A DNA stretch of 64,000 nt from VYFG01 sp965248685 (GCA_965248685.1 CBDFKC010000002.1:496001-560000), one strand, 5' to 3'; positions 26,549 to 36,689 are shown, numbered from the stretch's first letter. Notes: generated by a model not told the origin, from the letters alone. Translations and numbers: made by a program.

Positions 26549-27922
26549 TTACCGGGGCTTAATTATGGTACCTGCTGAACTGTCTTCGATTTCAAATCCC
26601 AACGCTTTTATCTGGTCCCGCAACAAATCGGCCCGTGACCAATTACAATCGGCGCGTGCCTGATCCCGCTGTGTGGCGAGCAGTTGTACCTGCTCCGGTA
26701 TGATTTGATCCTGGGGAGCCCAGTCTGCTAATCCAAGTCCGAGAACGCGATCCATTTCCAGTATTGTCGCTTTACGTACTGCAGGGGATAGATCGTGCTT
26801 TACCATGGCCCAGACCACCGCCAGTGCTTTTGGGGTATTCAGGTCTCGGGCCACCTTTGTATTGAACTCGCCTAACAGGTCCAGGTCGGGTTCACCAGGG
26901 GGCCCCCAGCTATGAGCCGCCGTGCGTAACCGATTCAACGTGGTGGCAGCCGCATCCAGGCTTTCCCAGGTAAACTTCAAGTCGCTCCTGTAATTGGCAG
27001 TCAGGCAAAGATATCGGTAGGCGAGTGGATCATAGCCACGATCTTCCAGGGTTTGTAATCTAAGGAAATCTCCGGAAGATTTTGACATCTTGCTTTGGTC
27101 GACTTCCAGAAAGTACCCATGAATCCAGTAATTTGCCAGCCGGGTTCCGTGGCAGACCTGGGATTGGGCAATTTCATTGGAGTGATGTACCGGAATATGG
27201 TCTTTGCCACCGCAATGAATATCAAATTGTGTGCCGAGATATTTGACCGCCATAGCCGAGCATTCAATATGCCAACCCGGGAAACCAACTCCCCATGGAC
27301 TGTCCCATTCCATTTGGCGTTTCTGATCACCAGGACTGAACTTCCACAAGGCAAAATCTGTCGCATTTCGCTTCTCTCCTAAATCCACCCGGGTCCCTGC
27401 GTTTAAACCCTCGATATTAAGTCGTGCCAAATGGCCATAGTCATCCAGCTTTGAGGTGTCAAAATAAATGCCGTCGCTGGTGCGATAGGTGAACCCTTTC
27501 TGTTCGATTTGACTGATGTCATGAATCTGTTCGTTGATATGGTCGGTAGCACGGCACCAAATCACCGGGTCGAGAATATTTAACTGCTTGAGGTCGGATT
27601 GAAATACCTGGGTATAGAGGTCAGCAATTTCCCAGGCTGATTTACCGGTGCGGAGTGACCCTTGCTCGATTTTATCTTCGCCGGTATCGGCATCGGATGT
27701 CAGATGACCGACGTCGGTAATGTTAACCACATGCCGCACTTCATAACCCGCAACTTCCAGGGTTCGGCGTAATATGTCCTCAAAGACATAAGTACGCAGG
27801 TTTCCAATATGCGCATAGTCATAGACTGTGGGCCCGCAAGCGTACATCCCCACTTTACCGGGCTGATTGCTGTTGAATTCCCGCAGACTGCGACTGTAAC
27901 TATCGTAAAGCTCGATTTTCAT
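26549..27922 (-). CDS. cysS: Cysteinyl-tRNA synthetase
   Basis: CysRS charges tRNA-Cys. The 457-residue class I synthetase has the zinc ligand in YACGPTVYDYAHIGNLRTYV, which also holds the HIGH-like motif. The second zinc site is in WHIECSAMA, followed by IHCGGKDHIPVHHSNEIAQS, and KMSKS lies in QSKMSKSSGDFL. The C-terminal DALR-type helical domain ends at IKPR. It is divergent from lpxH across 188 bp. The ppiB and glnS genes that often accompany it are absent. Confidence 0.98.
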   Translation of the reverse strand: MKIELYDSYSRSLREFNSNQPGKVGMYACGPTVYDYAHIGNLRTYVFEDILRRTLEVAGYEVRHVVNITDVGHLTSDADTGEDKIEQGSLRTGKSAWEIADLYTQVFQSDLKQLNILDPVIWCRATDHINEQIHDISQIEQKGFTYRTSDGIYFDTSKLDDYGHLARLNIEGLNAGTRVDLGEKRNATDFALWKFSPGDQKRQMEWDSPWGVGFPGWHIECSAMAVKYLGTQFDIHCGGKDHIPVHHSNEIAQSQVCHGTRLANYWIHGYFLEVDQSKMSKSSGDFLRLQTLEDRGYDPLAYRYLCLTANYRSDLKFTWESLDAAATTLNRLRTAAHSWGPPGEPDLDLLGEFNTKVARDLNTPKALAVVWAMVKHDLSPAVRKATILEMDRVLGLGLADWAPQDQIIPEQVQLLATQRDQARADCNWSRADLLRDQIKALGFEIEDSSAGTIIKPR

Positions 27923-28110
27923 CTATGCAGCGGAATCTGGTACGAGATGACGTTGAAGAGGTATAGCAAACACAATTTTCGTTGTCTTTGGTTGGCATAA
28001 ATCTGGGGGCGCGATGTTACAATATTCTGCCCCAAGTTGCATGTCTGAACCCTAAGGGGGATTTTGCCTTTGCCCTTATATAAATAGAATAACCATACGA
28101 ATTGTAATTG

Positions 28111-28827
28111 ATGACGATCGCATTTATCTCTGATATACATCTGACCCCGAAGCGACCACAAACTACCCGGTTATTCGAACAGTTCATCGCTAATAGCAAC
28201 CGATGCTTGACCCAGCTATATATCCTGGGTGATTTGTTCGAATATTGGGTTGGGGATGACGGTGCAGAGAAACTCGGATACCAGGAGATAGAACGGGCCC
28301 TGGGTCGTACCACCGCAGCCGGAACTGAAATATTTTTTCTGCATGGAAATCGGGACTTTCTGGTCAGCGATCAATTCTCAAATCGTACCGGGTGTCAGCT
28401 ATTGCCGGATCCGGTGGTGATATGTCCGGATCAGCGACCGATTCTACTAACTCATGGAGATGCCCTGTGTACCGATGACGTTGAGCATCAGGAGAGCCGA
28501 AAGCAAATGCTGACTTCGAAATGGAAAATGGCCTTCCTCAAAAAACCCCTGAAAGAAAGAGTGGACACCGCCGACAATATGCGCCAACAGAGTGAACAAC
28601 ATAAAGCGGAAAAATCAATGGAAATAATGGACGTCAATCAACAGGCCGTCGAAAAACTTATGCGTAAACATAATGTTGAGGTAATGATCCATGGTCATAC
28701 TCATAGACCCGCGGTCCACGAATTCGCCCTGGATGAAAAGCTAGCCAGACGGTATGTCCTGGGAGATTGGTTTGAGCAAAAAAGTGCGATTTTTTATGCT
28801 GACGAGAAATTGACTCTGCGTTTGTAA
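28111..28827 (+). CDS. lpxH: UDP-2,3-diacylglucosamine pyrophosphatase
   Basis: LpxH removes UMP from UDP-diacylglucosamine to give lipid X in lipid A synthesis. The metallophosphoesterase motifs are all present: SDIHL, GDLFEYW, HGNRDFL, THGD and HGHTHRP. The ATG at 28111 is used; a TTG directly before it is less likely. It converges on purF with 37 bp between stops. Confidence 0.96.
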   Translation: MTIAFISDIHLTPKRPQTTRLFEQFIANSNRCLTQLYILGDLFEYWVGDDGAEKLGYQEIERALGRTTAAGTEIFFLHGNRDFLVSDQFSNRTGCQLLPDPVVICPDQRPILLTHGDALCTDDVEHQESRKQMLTSKWKMAFLKKPLKERVDTADNMRQQSEQHKAEKSMEIMDVNQQAVEKLMRKHNVEVMIHGHTHRPAVHEFALDEKLARRYVLGDWFEQKSAIFYADEKLTLRL

Positions 28828-28864
28828 ATTCAGATCAATGTGGTAACGATTTATCGCCCCGTAA

Positions 28865-30400
28865 TTAAGCAGACCGCGCCTGAACGTCGGTGATTTCCGA
28901 CAGATCGAGTTCATTCCTCTGTCCAGATTTTGCATCATCATTGCGTTCGATATCGACCAGCTCGAGATACGCCGGGGTTACGTCGCCGGTAACGTACTGT
29001 CCGCTGAAGCAAGATGTATCGAATTCGGTGAGTTGTTGATTGCAACTATGTACCGCTTCAATCATGCCTTCCAGGTCCTGGTAAATGAGGCGGTCAGCAC
29101 CAATTTCCTCACATATTTGTTCGATACTGCGACCGTGGGCAACCAATTCGGAAGATGAAGGCATATCAATGCCATAAACATTGGGGTAACGCACCGGTGG
29201 TGCAGCCGATGCAAAATATACCTTTTTCGCTCCGGCCTCCCGGGCCAGTTCGATGATTTTTGATGAAGTCGTACCCCGGACAATTGAATCATCTACCAGT
29301 AAAACGTTTTTATCCTTAAATTCAGACTCTATGGCATTTAGCTTCTGACGCACCGATTTTTTTCGTTCGGCCTGCCCGGGCATTATAAAGGTCCGGCCAA
29401 TATAGCGATTCTTGATGAACCCTTCACGATAGGAAACCCGCATGTCTTTAGCCATTTCCAGAGCGGCAGTCCGGCTGGTGTCCGGTACCGGTATGATCAC
29501 ATCGATATCATGATCAGGCCATTCCGCAAGCAACTTTTTGCTTAGCGCCCGACCCATTTTCATTCGTGACTGATAAACCGAAACGCCGTCAATAATGGAG
29601 TCGGGGCGGGCCAGATATACGTATTCAAATATGCAGGTTGCATACCGATTATTCGTGTCACAGATTTTCTTGTGCACCTGGCCTTGCATATCGATAAATA
29701 TGGCTTCACCTGGTTTGACGTCGCGCTCACGTTCATAACCTATCACGTCGAGAGCAACGCTTTCTGAGGCAAACATATGAGCGGTTGGTTTATCTGAGGA
29801 TTCCTGCCTCGTTCCATAGATGAGGGGCCTGATACCACACGGGTCACGAAACGCTACGATTCCAACGCCGACTATCATGGCGACTACTGCGTAAGCACCC
29901 TTACATCGCCTCATAACGCCTTCAATAGCTTTCAGGATATCGTCAGGCTGTGCGCGCAAACTGGATTCGCCAATGGCGTCTCTCAATTCATGGGCAAATA
30001 CGTTGAGTAAGATTTCAGAATCCGATGTGGTATTTAGCTGCCGCAGATCTTGTCGAAATAAATCGTCTCGCTGGGATTCAGCGTTGATTAGATTACCATT
30101 ATGGACCAGAGCAAGGCCAAACGGAGAATTGACGTAAAATGGTTGCGCTTCTGCGCGGGAATCACAGCCGGCGGTGGGGTAGCGAGCGTGCCCAATGCCC
30201 ATATTACCTTTGAGTTCAACCATGTGCCGGGTATGAAATACGTCCCGGACCAGACCATTATCTTTTCGCAGAAACACCTGGCTACCATTGCTGGTCATAA
30301 TACCGGCGGCATCCTGGCCCCGGTGCTGGACAACGGTCAAGCCATCATATAGTTGTTGGTTAACCAGTTTTGAATCCAGGATTCCGACAATTCCACACAT
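28865..30400 (-). CDS. purF: Amidophosphoribosyltransferase
   Basis: PurF makes phosphoribosylamine from PRPP and glutamine, the first committed step of purine synthesis. After removal of Met1, Cys2 in MCGIVGILDS is the Ntn-type glutaminase nucleophile. The PRPP-binding loop is VLLVDDSIVRGTTS. The 511-residue length fits the E. coli type. GAGGAG-like sequence precedes the ATG. cvpA lies upstream on the same strand as in E. coli, though with a 164-bp gap. Confidence 0.98.
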   Translation of the reverse strand: MCGIVGILDSKLVNQQLYDGLTVVQHRGQDAAGIMTSNGSQVFLRKDNGLVRDVFHTRHMVELKGNMGIGHARYPTAGCDSRAEAQPFYVNSPFGLALVHNGNLINAESQRDDLFRQDLRQLNTTSDSEILLNVFAHELRDAIGESSLRAQPDDILKAIEGVMRRCKGAYAVVAMIVGVGIVAFRDPCGIRPLIYGTRQESSDKPTAHMFASESVALDVIGYERERDVKPGEAIFIDMQGQVHKKICDTNNRYATCIFEYVYLARPDSIIDGVSVYQSRMKMGRALSKKLLAEWPDHDIDVIIPVPDTSRTAALEMAKDMRVSYREGFIKNRYIGRTFIMPGQAERKKSVRQKLNAIESEFKDKNVLLVDDSIVRGTTSSKIIELAREAGAKKVYFASAAPPVRYPNVYGIDMPSSSELVAHGRSIEQICEEIGADRLIYQDLEGMIEAVHSCNQQLTEFDTSCFSGQYVTGDVTPAYLELVDIERNDDAKSGQRNELDLSEITDVQARSA

Positions 30401-30564
30401 TTTAGGAACTCCTCACCAGATTAAAGGTTGATTTAAGGATAACTCGGGTTTTGGTCTTGTGTCCAATTTTCCAGATCCTCATTTACCTGGGTAAATTGGT
30501 ACAGTTAAAAAATACTCGAACACTAACCCAAACAGAAATTCTGCTGAATCACTCCACTCTGTGG

Positions 30565-31062
30565 TCAAACTGTCTTGGGTCGAAAGTTCTCGACTATATC
30601 CTGGGGCATTAACGACAGCATAAACTCGGTGACCGGTGTGAAATAATTGACTAGTATGGAATCCCGCCACCACGGCTGGGTTGCGAAATCCATGTATACC
30701 GCTGCCAAAATCAATATGGCGACGACAATTATGCCTCGGCCGGCGCCAAACAGGGTTCCAAGAGATCTGTCCAGACCGCTAATTCCTGCAATCGAAAACA
30801 ATCGATATAAAATATAACTGATGATCGAAGCAACAATTAGCACAACAATAAATATCGCCGCGAACGAAGCCACTACTCTGAGGGGTGGTTGACTGATATA
30901 GGGAGTCAGGTATTCCGCGCCAAGTTTAGCAAAGGTCCAGGCGACGTAGAGTGCGACCAGCCAGGATGCCAAAGAGAGAATCTCCCGGATAAATCCGCGA
31001 AACAGGCCAATTAGCGTTGAAATCAACAGAACGACAATTATTGCGATGTCTACCAGGCTCAT
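30565..31062 (-). CDS. cvpA: CvpA family membrane protein
   Basis: The 165-residue product has four hydrophobic segments and the family start VDIAIIVVLLISTLIGLFRG. CvpA is needed for colicin V production in E. coli; its cellular role is not settled. It is embedded in the conserved dedD-cvpA-purF order. Confidence 0.92.
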   Translation of the reverse strand: MSLVDIAIIVVLLISTLIGLFRGFIREILSLASWLVALYVAWTFAKLGAEYLTPYISQPPLRVVASFAAIFIVVLIVASIISYILYRLFSIAGISGLDRSLGTLFGAGRGIIVVAILILAAVYMDFATQPWWRDSILVNYFTPVTEFMLSLMPQDIVENFRPKTV

Positions 31063-31078
31063 TGGATTCTATTTGTTA

Positions 31079-31792
31079 TCAGGAATTAGTGCGGGTAACG
31101 TAACCTTTCTCACCGATCAGGGATTTCAGTCGGTCACTAATTTTTTCGGCAGTCTGCTTTTTCGCATAGGGGCCCAACCAAACCCTGGTGGAACTTCCAA
31201 GGGAAGTAGATACGGCAGTTTTTCGCGGTTTGAATCCACTATTCGTTAACAGGGTTGATACCGACTCCACATTGGCATCTTTCGAAAACGTCCCGACCCG
31301 GACAACCCAACCCTGCTGGTTTTGCTCTTCCGGCAGATTGATAGTTGTTTTGCTATCCTGCGCGCTGGATGGTGTTGCTGACGACTCAATCACCTGATTT
31401 GCATCCGGCTGCTGGGTCATTACTACTGCAGTGGTTTGAGTCGCAGTAACAGAATTCGATTCTTCCGAAGCCGATAAATTCGTACCCTGGGAATTAGTCA
31501 AATCCAGTAACGCCGGCTTATTGTCAGATAGAACCGTGGTGTTCGTATCAGATAGCCCCGAGCTGGTATTGGCGACCCCATTGATATTATCTATGTTCAA
31601 CGGAACGATCCTGGAGCGAAAAGTCTTATTAGTAGTTTTTGATCCGTCACCGGCTTGATTGCTAGCCTCCAGAGCAGGTTCTGACAACATCAATGGAATC
31701 ACCAGCACCGCGATCAGTACCAAAATGATCGCGCCTGTAACACGATGTTTCAGCTCAAATGGAGGCTCGTTTTTACTGCTGGATTTACTCAT
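31079..31792 (-). CDS. dedD: SPOR-domain cell-division protein, DedD-like
   Basis: The 237-residue protein has a short cytoplasmic start, one membrane helix at about residues 15-33 (GAIILVLIAVLVIPLML), a long Ser/Thr/Asn-rich periplasmic linker, and a C-terminal SPOR domain (about 160-235, starting WVVRVGTFSKD). DedD localises to the septum by binding denuded glycan. Its position between folC and cvpA matches E. coli dedD. Confidence 0.9.
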   Translation of the reverse strand: MSKSSSKNEPPFELKHRVTGAIILVLIAVLVIPLMLSEPALEASNQAGDGSKTTNKTFRSRIVPLNIDNINGVANTSSGLSDTNTTVLSDNKPALLDLTNSQGTNLSASEESNSVTATQTTAVVMTQQPDANQVIESSATPSSAQDSKTTINLPEEQNQQGWVVRVGTFSKDANVESVSTLLTNSGFKPRKTAVSTSLGSSTRVWLGPYAKKQTAEKISDRLKSLIGEKGYVTRTNS

Positions 31793-31854
31793 CAGCGCAA
31801 ATAATTTTTAACGGATAGTCGATGTGTGGCTGTTGACAAGATACCGGTCGAAAT

Positions 31855-33210
31855 TTAGTTTTCCGCCAGGTCCTGTTCACGGGCACCGATTATATCACCG
31901 ACCGTATGAAATGAACCAAAGATCACGATACGGTCTTGCTTGCGAGCGCGGGATTCTGCGTTTCGAAACCCAACCACCGGATTCGAAAATTGAGCGGCTT
32001 TGGCAGTGGGGATAACGCTGAGCAGAGCGGCTTCCAAATCGGCTGCAGACTGGCCTCGGTCGCCCTCCAGGGTAACGCAGTTCCAGTGGTCAATATGGGG
32101 CGCAATATTTTTCACAATAGGAACCAGAGATTTGTCCGCCAGCACCCCGAAAACCGCGTAGGTATTGCCATCCACCATTTGCCCTTGCAGAAAATGTGCT
32201 AGTTGGTCTGCCGAATCGGCGTTGTGGGCGACGTCCAAAATAATCATTGGTCGGGTAGATATAATTTGACAACGTGCCGGTAACGACGCGGTTGCCAGAC
32301 CTTGGTGCAGCTGTTCCAGAGAGATTCCAGTAAGATTCTGGGTGGCTGCCAGGGCGGCGACACAGCCGGACAAATTTTGTCGCTGATGGTCTCCAATAAA
32401 TGGAGGCGAGAGGTTTTCGATAGATTGCCAGTTAAGTGGGATTTGTTCGGCATTACCGGACCAGTTTATCTGTTTTGGATCGCGACCAGGCTCCCAGGCA
32501 AAGTCCTGATCTACCTGGAGCAAGGTAGCACCGACTACCCTCGCAGCCCTGGCGATAGATGCAGGTGGGTCTGGATCAGCGCAGACGGCTTTGCCGCCCG
32601 GTTTAAACACACCGGCTTTCTCTGCCCCTATTTGTTCACGATCGGAGCCAAGCCACTGCTCATGATCGAGGCCAATCGAAGTGATCAGAGCGAGATCATT
32701 GTCGATAATATTCACCGCATCCAATCTGCCTCCCATGCCGGTTTCCAGGATGCTGGCGGCGACTCCCTGTTGTTGAAAAATCAGCAGAGCACAAAGCGTT
32801 CCGAATTCGAAATACGTCAGTGGAATCTCGGCCCTTGCCCGTTCTATCTGACAAAAGGCATCAATCAGCAATTGATCCGATACCGGTTTGCCATCGATGC
32901 AGACCCGTTCGTTGTACTGCACAAGGTGGGGAGACGTGTAGCTACCAGTTCGCAGCCCACCAGCTCGCAGAACAGACTCGATCATGGCAACACATGAGCC
33001 TTTTCCATTGGTGCCGGCGATAGTGAAAACAATTGGTGTGCGAATTCCACCCAGTCGTTCCCAGACGGATTCGATTCGATCCAGCTTTAATTCAATTAAC
33101 CGCCAGTGTTGGACTTGAATATGTTGTAACCAGTCATCCAGACTGTGGTCCAGGTAATCAGCCAACCGATCCTTCCACTGCTTTATTCTCGTCAAGTTGT
33201 GTGGGGTCAC
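31855..33210 (-). CDS. folC: Dihydrofolate synthase / folylpolyglutamate synthase
   Basis: FolC adds glutamate to dihydropteroate and to folates. The 451-residue protein has the P-loop TIAGTNGKGSCVAM, the Mur-ligase-type segment YTSPHLVQYNERVCIDG, ETGMGGRLDAVN, and the C-terminal HNADSADQL region. The ATG at 33210 makes it overlap the accD 3' end by 53 bp; a TTG at 33195 would shorten the overlap, but the ATG is the more usual choice. Confidence 0.95.
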   Translation of the reverse strand: MTPHNLTRIKQWKDRLADYLDHSLDDWLQHIQVQHWRLIELKLDRIESVWERLGGIRTPIVFTIAGTNGKGSCVAMIESVLRAGGLRTGSYTSPHLVQYNERVCIDGKPVSDQLLIDAFCQIERARAEIPLTYFEFGTLCALLIFQQQGVAASILETGMGGRLDAVNIIDNDLALITSIGLDHEQWLGSDREQIGAEKAGVFKPGGKAVCADPDPPASIARAARVVGATLLQVDQDFAWEPGRDPKQINWSGNAEQIPLNWQSIENLSPPFIGDHQRQNLSGCVAALAATQNLTGISLEQLHQGLATASLPARCQIISTRPMIILDVAHNADSADQLAHFLQGQMVDGNTYAVFGVLADKSLVPIVKNIAPHIDHWNCVTLEGDRGQSAADLEAALLSVIPTAKAAQFSNPVVGFRNAESRARKQDRIVIFGSFHTVGDIIGAREQDLAEN

Positions 33211-34150
33211 CGGTTTCTTCGGGCGAATCCAACGGTGGTTCCTGGGCTACCTTGGGTACTGCCAGGGCTTCCGGATCGGGAGCAAGATTTGTCTTTGCAC
33301 CGAAACCAAACTTATCCAGTAACGCACAAATCTCATCCCGCATTGCCCTTCGATCGACAATCATGTCGATTGCGCCGTGTTCGAGTAAAAACTCGGATCG
33401 CTGAAATCCATCAGGCAAAGTCTCTCGAACCGTCTGCTCAATAACCCTTGGTCCGGCAAATCCGACCAATGCCTTGGGTTCGGCAATAATGATATCTCCC
33501 AGCATCGCCAGACTGGCAGAAACCCCGCCCATGGTGGGATCGGTGAGCACTGAAATAAATGGAATAGCGGCCTCCCGATTGCGTGCAATGGCAGCTGACG
33601 TTTTAGCCATTTGCATTAGGGAATACAACGCTTCCTGCATTCTGGCACCACCAGATGCAGAAAAACAAATTAAAGGTACTCTATGTTCAAAACTGTGGTC
33701 GGCTGCGCGAACAAATCGCTCCCCCACCACTGATCCCATGGAGCCACCCAGAAATCGAAATTCAAAGGCGAGTGCCGCCACTGGAATGCCTTTAACTACT
33801 CCACTCGCAGCGACCAGTGCTTCTGACGAATCATTCGATTTTCTGGCATCTGCCAAGCGGTCTTTATAGCGCTTTTGATCCTTGAATTTAAGTATATCGA
33901 TGGGTTGAATTTGTTCCCCAATCAATTCAATGGAATCGGGATCAAGAAAAGTATTCAGGCGGTCAATGCCCCCTACTCGCAGGTGGTGACCACACTTTGG
34001 ACAGACATACAGGCTTAACTGGAGTTCTTCGCCATACAGCACCGCCTGACAGGCCGTGCATTTGCTCCACAATCCCTCGGGCACACTCTTTTTGCCGATA
34101 CCTGCCCGGGTCTGAATTTTCGGCGGGATAATTTTGTCTAACCAGTTCAT
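33158..34150 (-). CDS. accD: Acetyl-CoA carboxylase carboxyltransferase subunit beta
   Basis: AccD is one half of the carboxyltransferase that makes malonyl-CoA. The 330-residue protein has the N-terminal four-cysteine zinc ribbon (CTACQAVLYG and YVCPKCGHHL) and the crotonase-like core with ISVLTDPTMGGVSASLAMLG. The C-terminal tail is acidic and overlaps folC. It follows trpF in the conserved order. Confidence 0.97.
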   Translation of the reverse strand: MNWLDKIIPPKIQTRAGIGKKSVPEGLWSKCTACQAVLYGEELQLSLYVCPKCGHHLRVGGIDRLNTFLDPDSIELIGEQIQPIDILKFKDQKRYKDRLADARKSNDSSEALVAASGVVKGIPVAALAFEFRFLGGSMGSVVGERFVRAADHSFEHRVPLICFSASGGARMQEALYSLMQMAKTSAAIARNREAAIPFISVLTDPTMGGVSASLAMLGDIIIAEPKALVGFAGPRVIEQTVRETLPDGFQRSEFLLEHGAIDMIVDRRAMRDEICALLDKFGFGAKTNLAPDPEALAVPKVAQEPPLDSPEETGDPTQLDENKAVEGSVG

Positions 34151-34165
34151 GGTAATTTTTCTTTT

Positions 34166-34798
34166 TTAATTCGAAGCAGTCTCAAATTTTCGAATATTAT
34201 GGCAAAAAGCAGCAATTTTTTCTGGATCCTTGGTGCCGCCAGTTTCAACCCCGGTGCTAACATCCACCCCGTAAGGACTTGCTACTTCCAGTGCTTGGGG
34301 AATATTCTCCGGGGTTAAGCCTCCTGCAAGAATAACCGGTTTTGACCCATGGTAATTGACCCGGTTCCAGTCAAAGCTTTTTCCACTGCCACCATATAGT
34401 TCGGCGGTATGGGTGTCCAGCAATATTCCGCACGCTCCCGGGTAGCTTCGCTCCGCGTACAGCAGATCTACGTCATCGGCAACCCGGAGGACCTTGATAT
34501 AGGGTAAACCAAAGGATTGGCAGTAAGTGTCGGTTTCTTCGCCGTGGAATTGTAGTTGATCAACTCCGGCGGTACGGATAATCTGGGTGACATAATCTGC
34601 TTCGGGGTTCACCACGACACCCACCGAGGTTACATACGGGGGAAGTGATCGAGTTATTTCTCCAGCCTGGTCCAACTCCAGGTGACGCGGACTAGGGGCA
34701 TAAAACATGAGCCCAATTGCGTCTGCGCCAGCCGCACAAGCAGTTCCGGCAATTGACTTGCTGGTGATTCCGCATATTTTTATTCGAACTCTCGACAC
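34166..34798 (-). CDS. trpF: Phosphoribosylanthranilate isomerase
   Basis: TrpF performs the Amadori rearrangement in tryptophan synthesis. The barrel motifs are visible: VRIKICGITS with the catalytic cysteine, GADAIGLMFY, DQLQFHGEE, LLDT with the catalytic aspartate, LAGGLTPENI and GVDVSTGVE. The frame opens at an ATG at 34846 overlapping truA, but the GTG at 34798 gives the N-terminus MSRVRIKICGIT that is standard for the family (210 residues), so it is preferred. There is no strong ribosome-binding site at either start. Confidence 0.93.
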   Translation of the reverse strand: MSRVRIKICGITSKSIAGTACAAGADAIGLMFYAPSPRHLELDQAGEITRSLPPYVTSVGVVVNPEADYVTQIIRTAGVDQLQFHGEETDTYCQSFGLPYIKVLRVADDVDLLYAERSYPGACGILLDTHTAELYGGSGKSFDWNRVNYHGSKPVILAGGLTPENIPQALEVASPYGVDVSTGVETGGTKDPEKIAAFCHNIRKFETASN

Positions 34799-34830
34799 TT
34801 TAGTAGGGTTTGGCAAGCAAGCAGCGGAGT

Positions 34831-35634
34831 TTACCAAAATTGACAAACCGGAGGTGCTGCAGGCAAGCCAAACTCAGCGTCATAGTCGACCCTTGCAAAA
34901 TACAGCCCATCCGGTGGAGAGGTTAATCCCGCCTTGGTTCGGTCTCGCGATAGCAGAACTTCCCTGGCCCAGTCGGCTGGAGCATCACCACATCCAATTC
35001 GACATAGCACACCAACGATATTGCGTACCATGTGCTGGAGAAATCCATCCGCACAGATATCAAGCCAGAACCAGGGGCCGTTTTGACTTATCTCTAATTT
35101 GATTATTTGTCGTACCGGGTTTTTCGATTGACAGCCGGCGGCGCGAAATGCGCTGAAATCGTGACGTCCCAGCAGGGCTTCTGACGCCTGTTGCATTTTC
35201 TGAAGATTAAGTTTCCGCCGATGCCAGGTTACCCTGCCGTGTAAATAGGATGGACTGACCTCCCGTTGAAATATTACATAGCGATAGTGTCTTTGTCTGG
35301 CGCTGAAACGTGCGTGAAAATCTGCAGAAACCGGGTGGGTCCACATTAACGAAATATCATTGGGCAATGTCGTGTTAACGCCACGAATCCAGTTGAACGG
35401 CTCGCGCTGGCTTGGGGTGTCGAAATGAATAACCTGACCGATGCCATGAACACCTGTGTCGGTTCTGCCTGCAGTGACTATGCTCACATCGTGGTTGGCA
35501 ACTTTGGAGATTGCCTTTTCTACTTCCTGTTGTACTGATGGACAATGTTTTTGTCGTTGCCAGCCAGCGTAATTACAGCCGCAATATTCGATACAGGCGG
35601 CGTAACGTTTGGCTAGAGAGTGTTCAGACTCCAT
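34831..35634 (-). CDS. truA: tRNA pseudouridine(38-40) synthase
   Basis: TruA modifies the anticodon arm of many tRNAs. The 267-residue protein has the catalytic Asp59 in TAGRTDTGVHGIGQV, plus YCGCNYAGWQRQ near the start and FLQHMVRNIVG in the C-terminal half. It begins the leftward truA-trpF-accD-folC-dedD-cvpA-purF block; the usual upstream asd/fimV genes are missing and recR lies there instead. Confidence 0.97.
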   Translation of the reverse strand: MESEHSLAKRYAACIEYCGCNYAGWQRQKHCPSVQQEVEKAISKVANHDVSIVTAGRTDTGVHGIGQVIHFDTPSQREPFNWIRGVNTTLPNDISLMWTHPVSADFHARFSARQRHYRYVIFQREVSPSYLHGRVTWHRRKLNLQKMQQASEALLGRHDFSAFRAAGCQSKNPVRQIIKLEISQNGPWFWLDICADGFLQHMVRNIVGVLCRIGCGDAPADWAREVLLSRDRTKAGLTSPPDGLYFARVDYDAEFGLPAAPPVCQFW

Positions 35635-35684
35635 TGATTCTACTAATTCTTAGCCTAGCTTTACGACTAGCTGTCGATCAATCT

Positions 35685-36287
35685 TCAGCTCTGGACCGAT
35701 TTTCGTCCGGCGAAGGCCTGATCCAGGGTGCCAGGGTCCATGTATTCAAGCTCACCGCCCATAGGCAGTCCTCGGGCCAGGCGGGAAACCGAAATATCCT
35801 GGGGCTGCATTAGATCGATAATAAAATCCGAGGTGGCCTGGCCTTCCATTGTCAGGTTTGTCGCAAGAATCAGCTCTTGTATAGGTTGCTCCGCTACTAG
35901 GGTAATCAATTCGTCTATTCCCAGTTGCTCTGGACCTATATCATCCAGTGGCGACAGGCTGCCCATTAGAACAAAGAACATTCCCTGATACACGCCTGCC
36001 TGCTCAATCGCCTCGAGGTCGGCGGGAGTTTCTACAACGCAGAGTTTGGTCTGGTCGCGCTTGGTCGAACTGCAGATTACACACAGCGCGGCTTCACTAA
36101 AATTATTGCAACGATTGCAGTGATTGACTTTAAGCAATGCGTGACGGATGGCTTCGCCAATCTGGCGGGCGCCTTCGCGGTCCCGTTCCAGTAAATGAAA
36201 CGCCATTCGCTGGGCAGATTTTGGCCCGACCCCTGGAAGCCGTTGCAGTGCATCCTTGAGAACTAGTACCGAGCGTGGATCTGCCAT
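35685..36287 (-). CDS. recR: Recombination mediator protein RecR
   Basis: RecR acts with RecO (and RecF) to load RecA on gapped DNA. The 200-residue protein has the helix-hairpin-helix LPGVGPKSAQRMAFHL, a four-cysteine zinc finger (HCNRCNNF and LCVICSS), and a Toprim domain starting LCVVETPADLEAIEQAG. The ATG at 36287 is used; a TTG directly before it is the only earlier start. It follows ybaB with almost no gap. Confidence 0.96.
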   Translation of the reverse strand: MADPRSVLVLKDALQRLPGVGPKSAQRMAFHLLERDREGARQIGEAIRHALLKVNHCNRCNNFSEAALCVICSSTKRDQTKLCVVETPADLEAIEQAGVYQGMFFVLMGSLSPLDDIGPEQLGIDELITLVAEQPIQELILATNLTMEGQATSDFIIDLMQPQDISVSRLARGLPMGGELEYMDPGTLDQAFAGRKSVQS

Positions 36288-36291
36288 CAAT

Positions 36292-36612
36292 CTATAATTT
36301 GAGATTCATGCCAGGAATATTAAGTCCAGCGGTGATGCCGCCCATTTTTTCCTCGGTGGTTTTTTCCACTTTTCTGACGGCGTCGTTCATTGCTGCGGCA
36401 ACCAGATCTTCCAGAACTTCACGCTCATCCTGCATTAGAGCTGGCTCTATATTGACCTTACGAACGTCATAACGGCAGGTCATGATGATTTCTACCATGC
36501 CCGCTCCTGATTGTCCGGTGACTTCAATACTGGATAGCTCTTCCTGGGCCTTCTGCATATTTTCCTGCATCGCCTGGGCTTGTTTCATCATATTGCCAAG
36601 TTGACCTTTCAT
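36292..36612 (-). CDS. ybaB: YbaB/EbfC nucleoid-associated protein
   Basis: The 106-residue product matches the YbaB family (GNMMKQAQAMQENMQKAQEE, then the core ending AGLNIPGMNLKL). It binds DNA as a dimer. It stands in the conserved dnaX-ybaB-recR order and is probably cotranscribed with both. Confidence 0.95.
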   Translation of the reverse strand: MKGQLGNMMKQAQAMQENMQKAQEELSSIEVTGQSGAGMVEIIMTCRYDVRKVNIEPALMQDEREVLEDLVAAAMNDAVRKVEKTTEEKMGGITAGLNIPGMNLKL

Positions 36613-36689
36613 AATTGCCTCTTTGTGAATTTTTTAATGTTTTGCTCGATTTCCGATTGATTTCCATGAATTTGATCGAGTGGAAATAT

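Noticed and set aside
32302..32997. 231-codon plus-strand frame opposite folC
   Set aside because: It is fully antisense to the well-supported folC gene and shows no family motifs.
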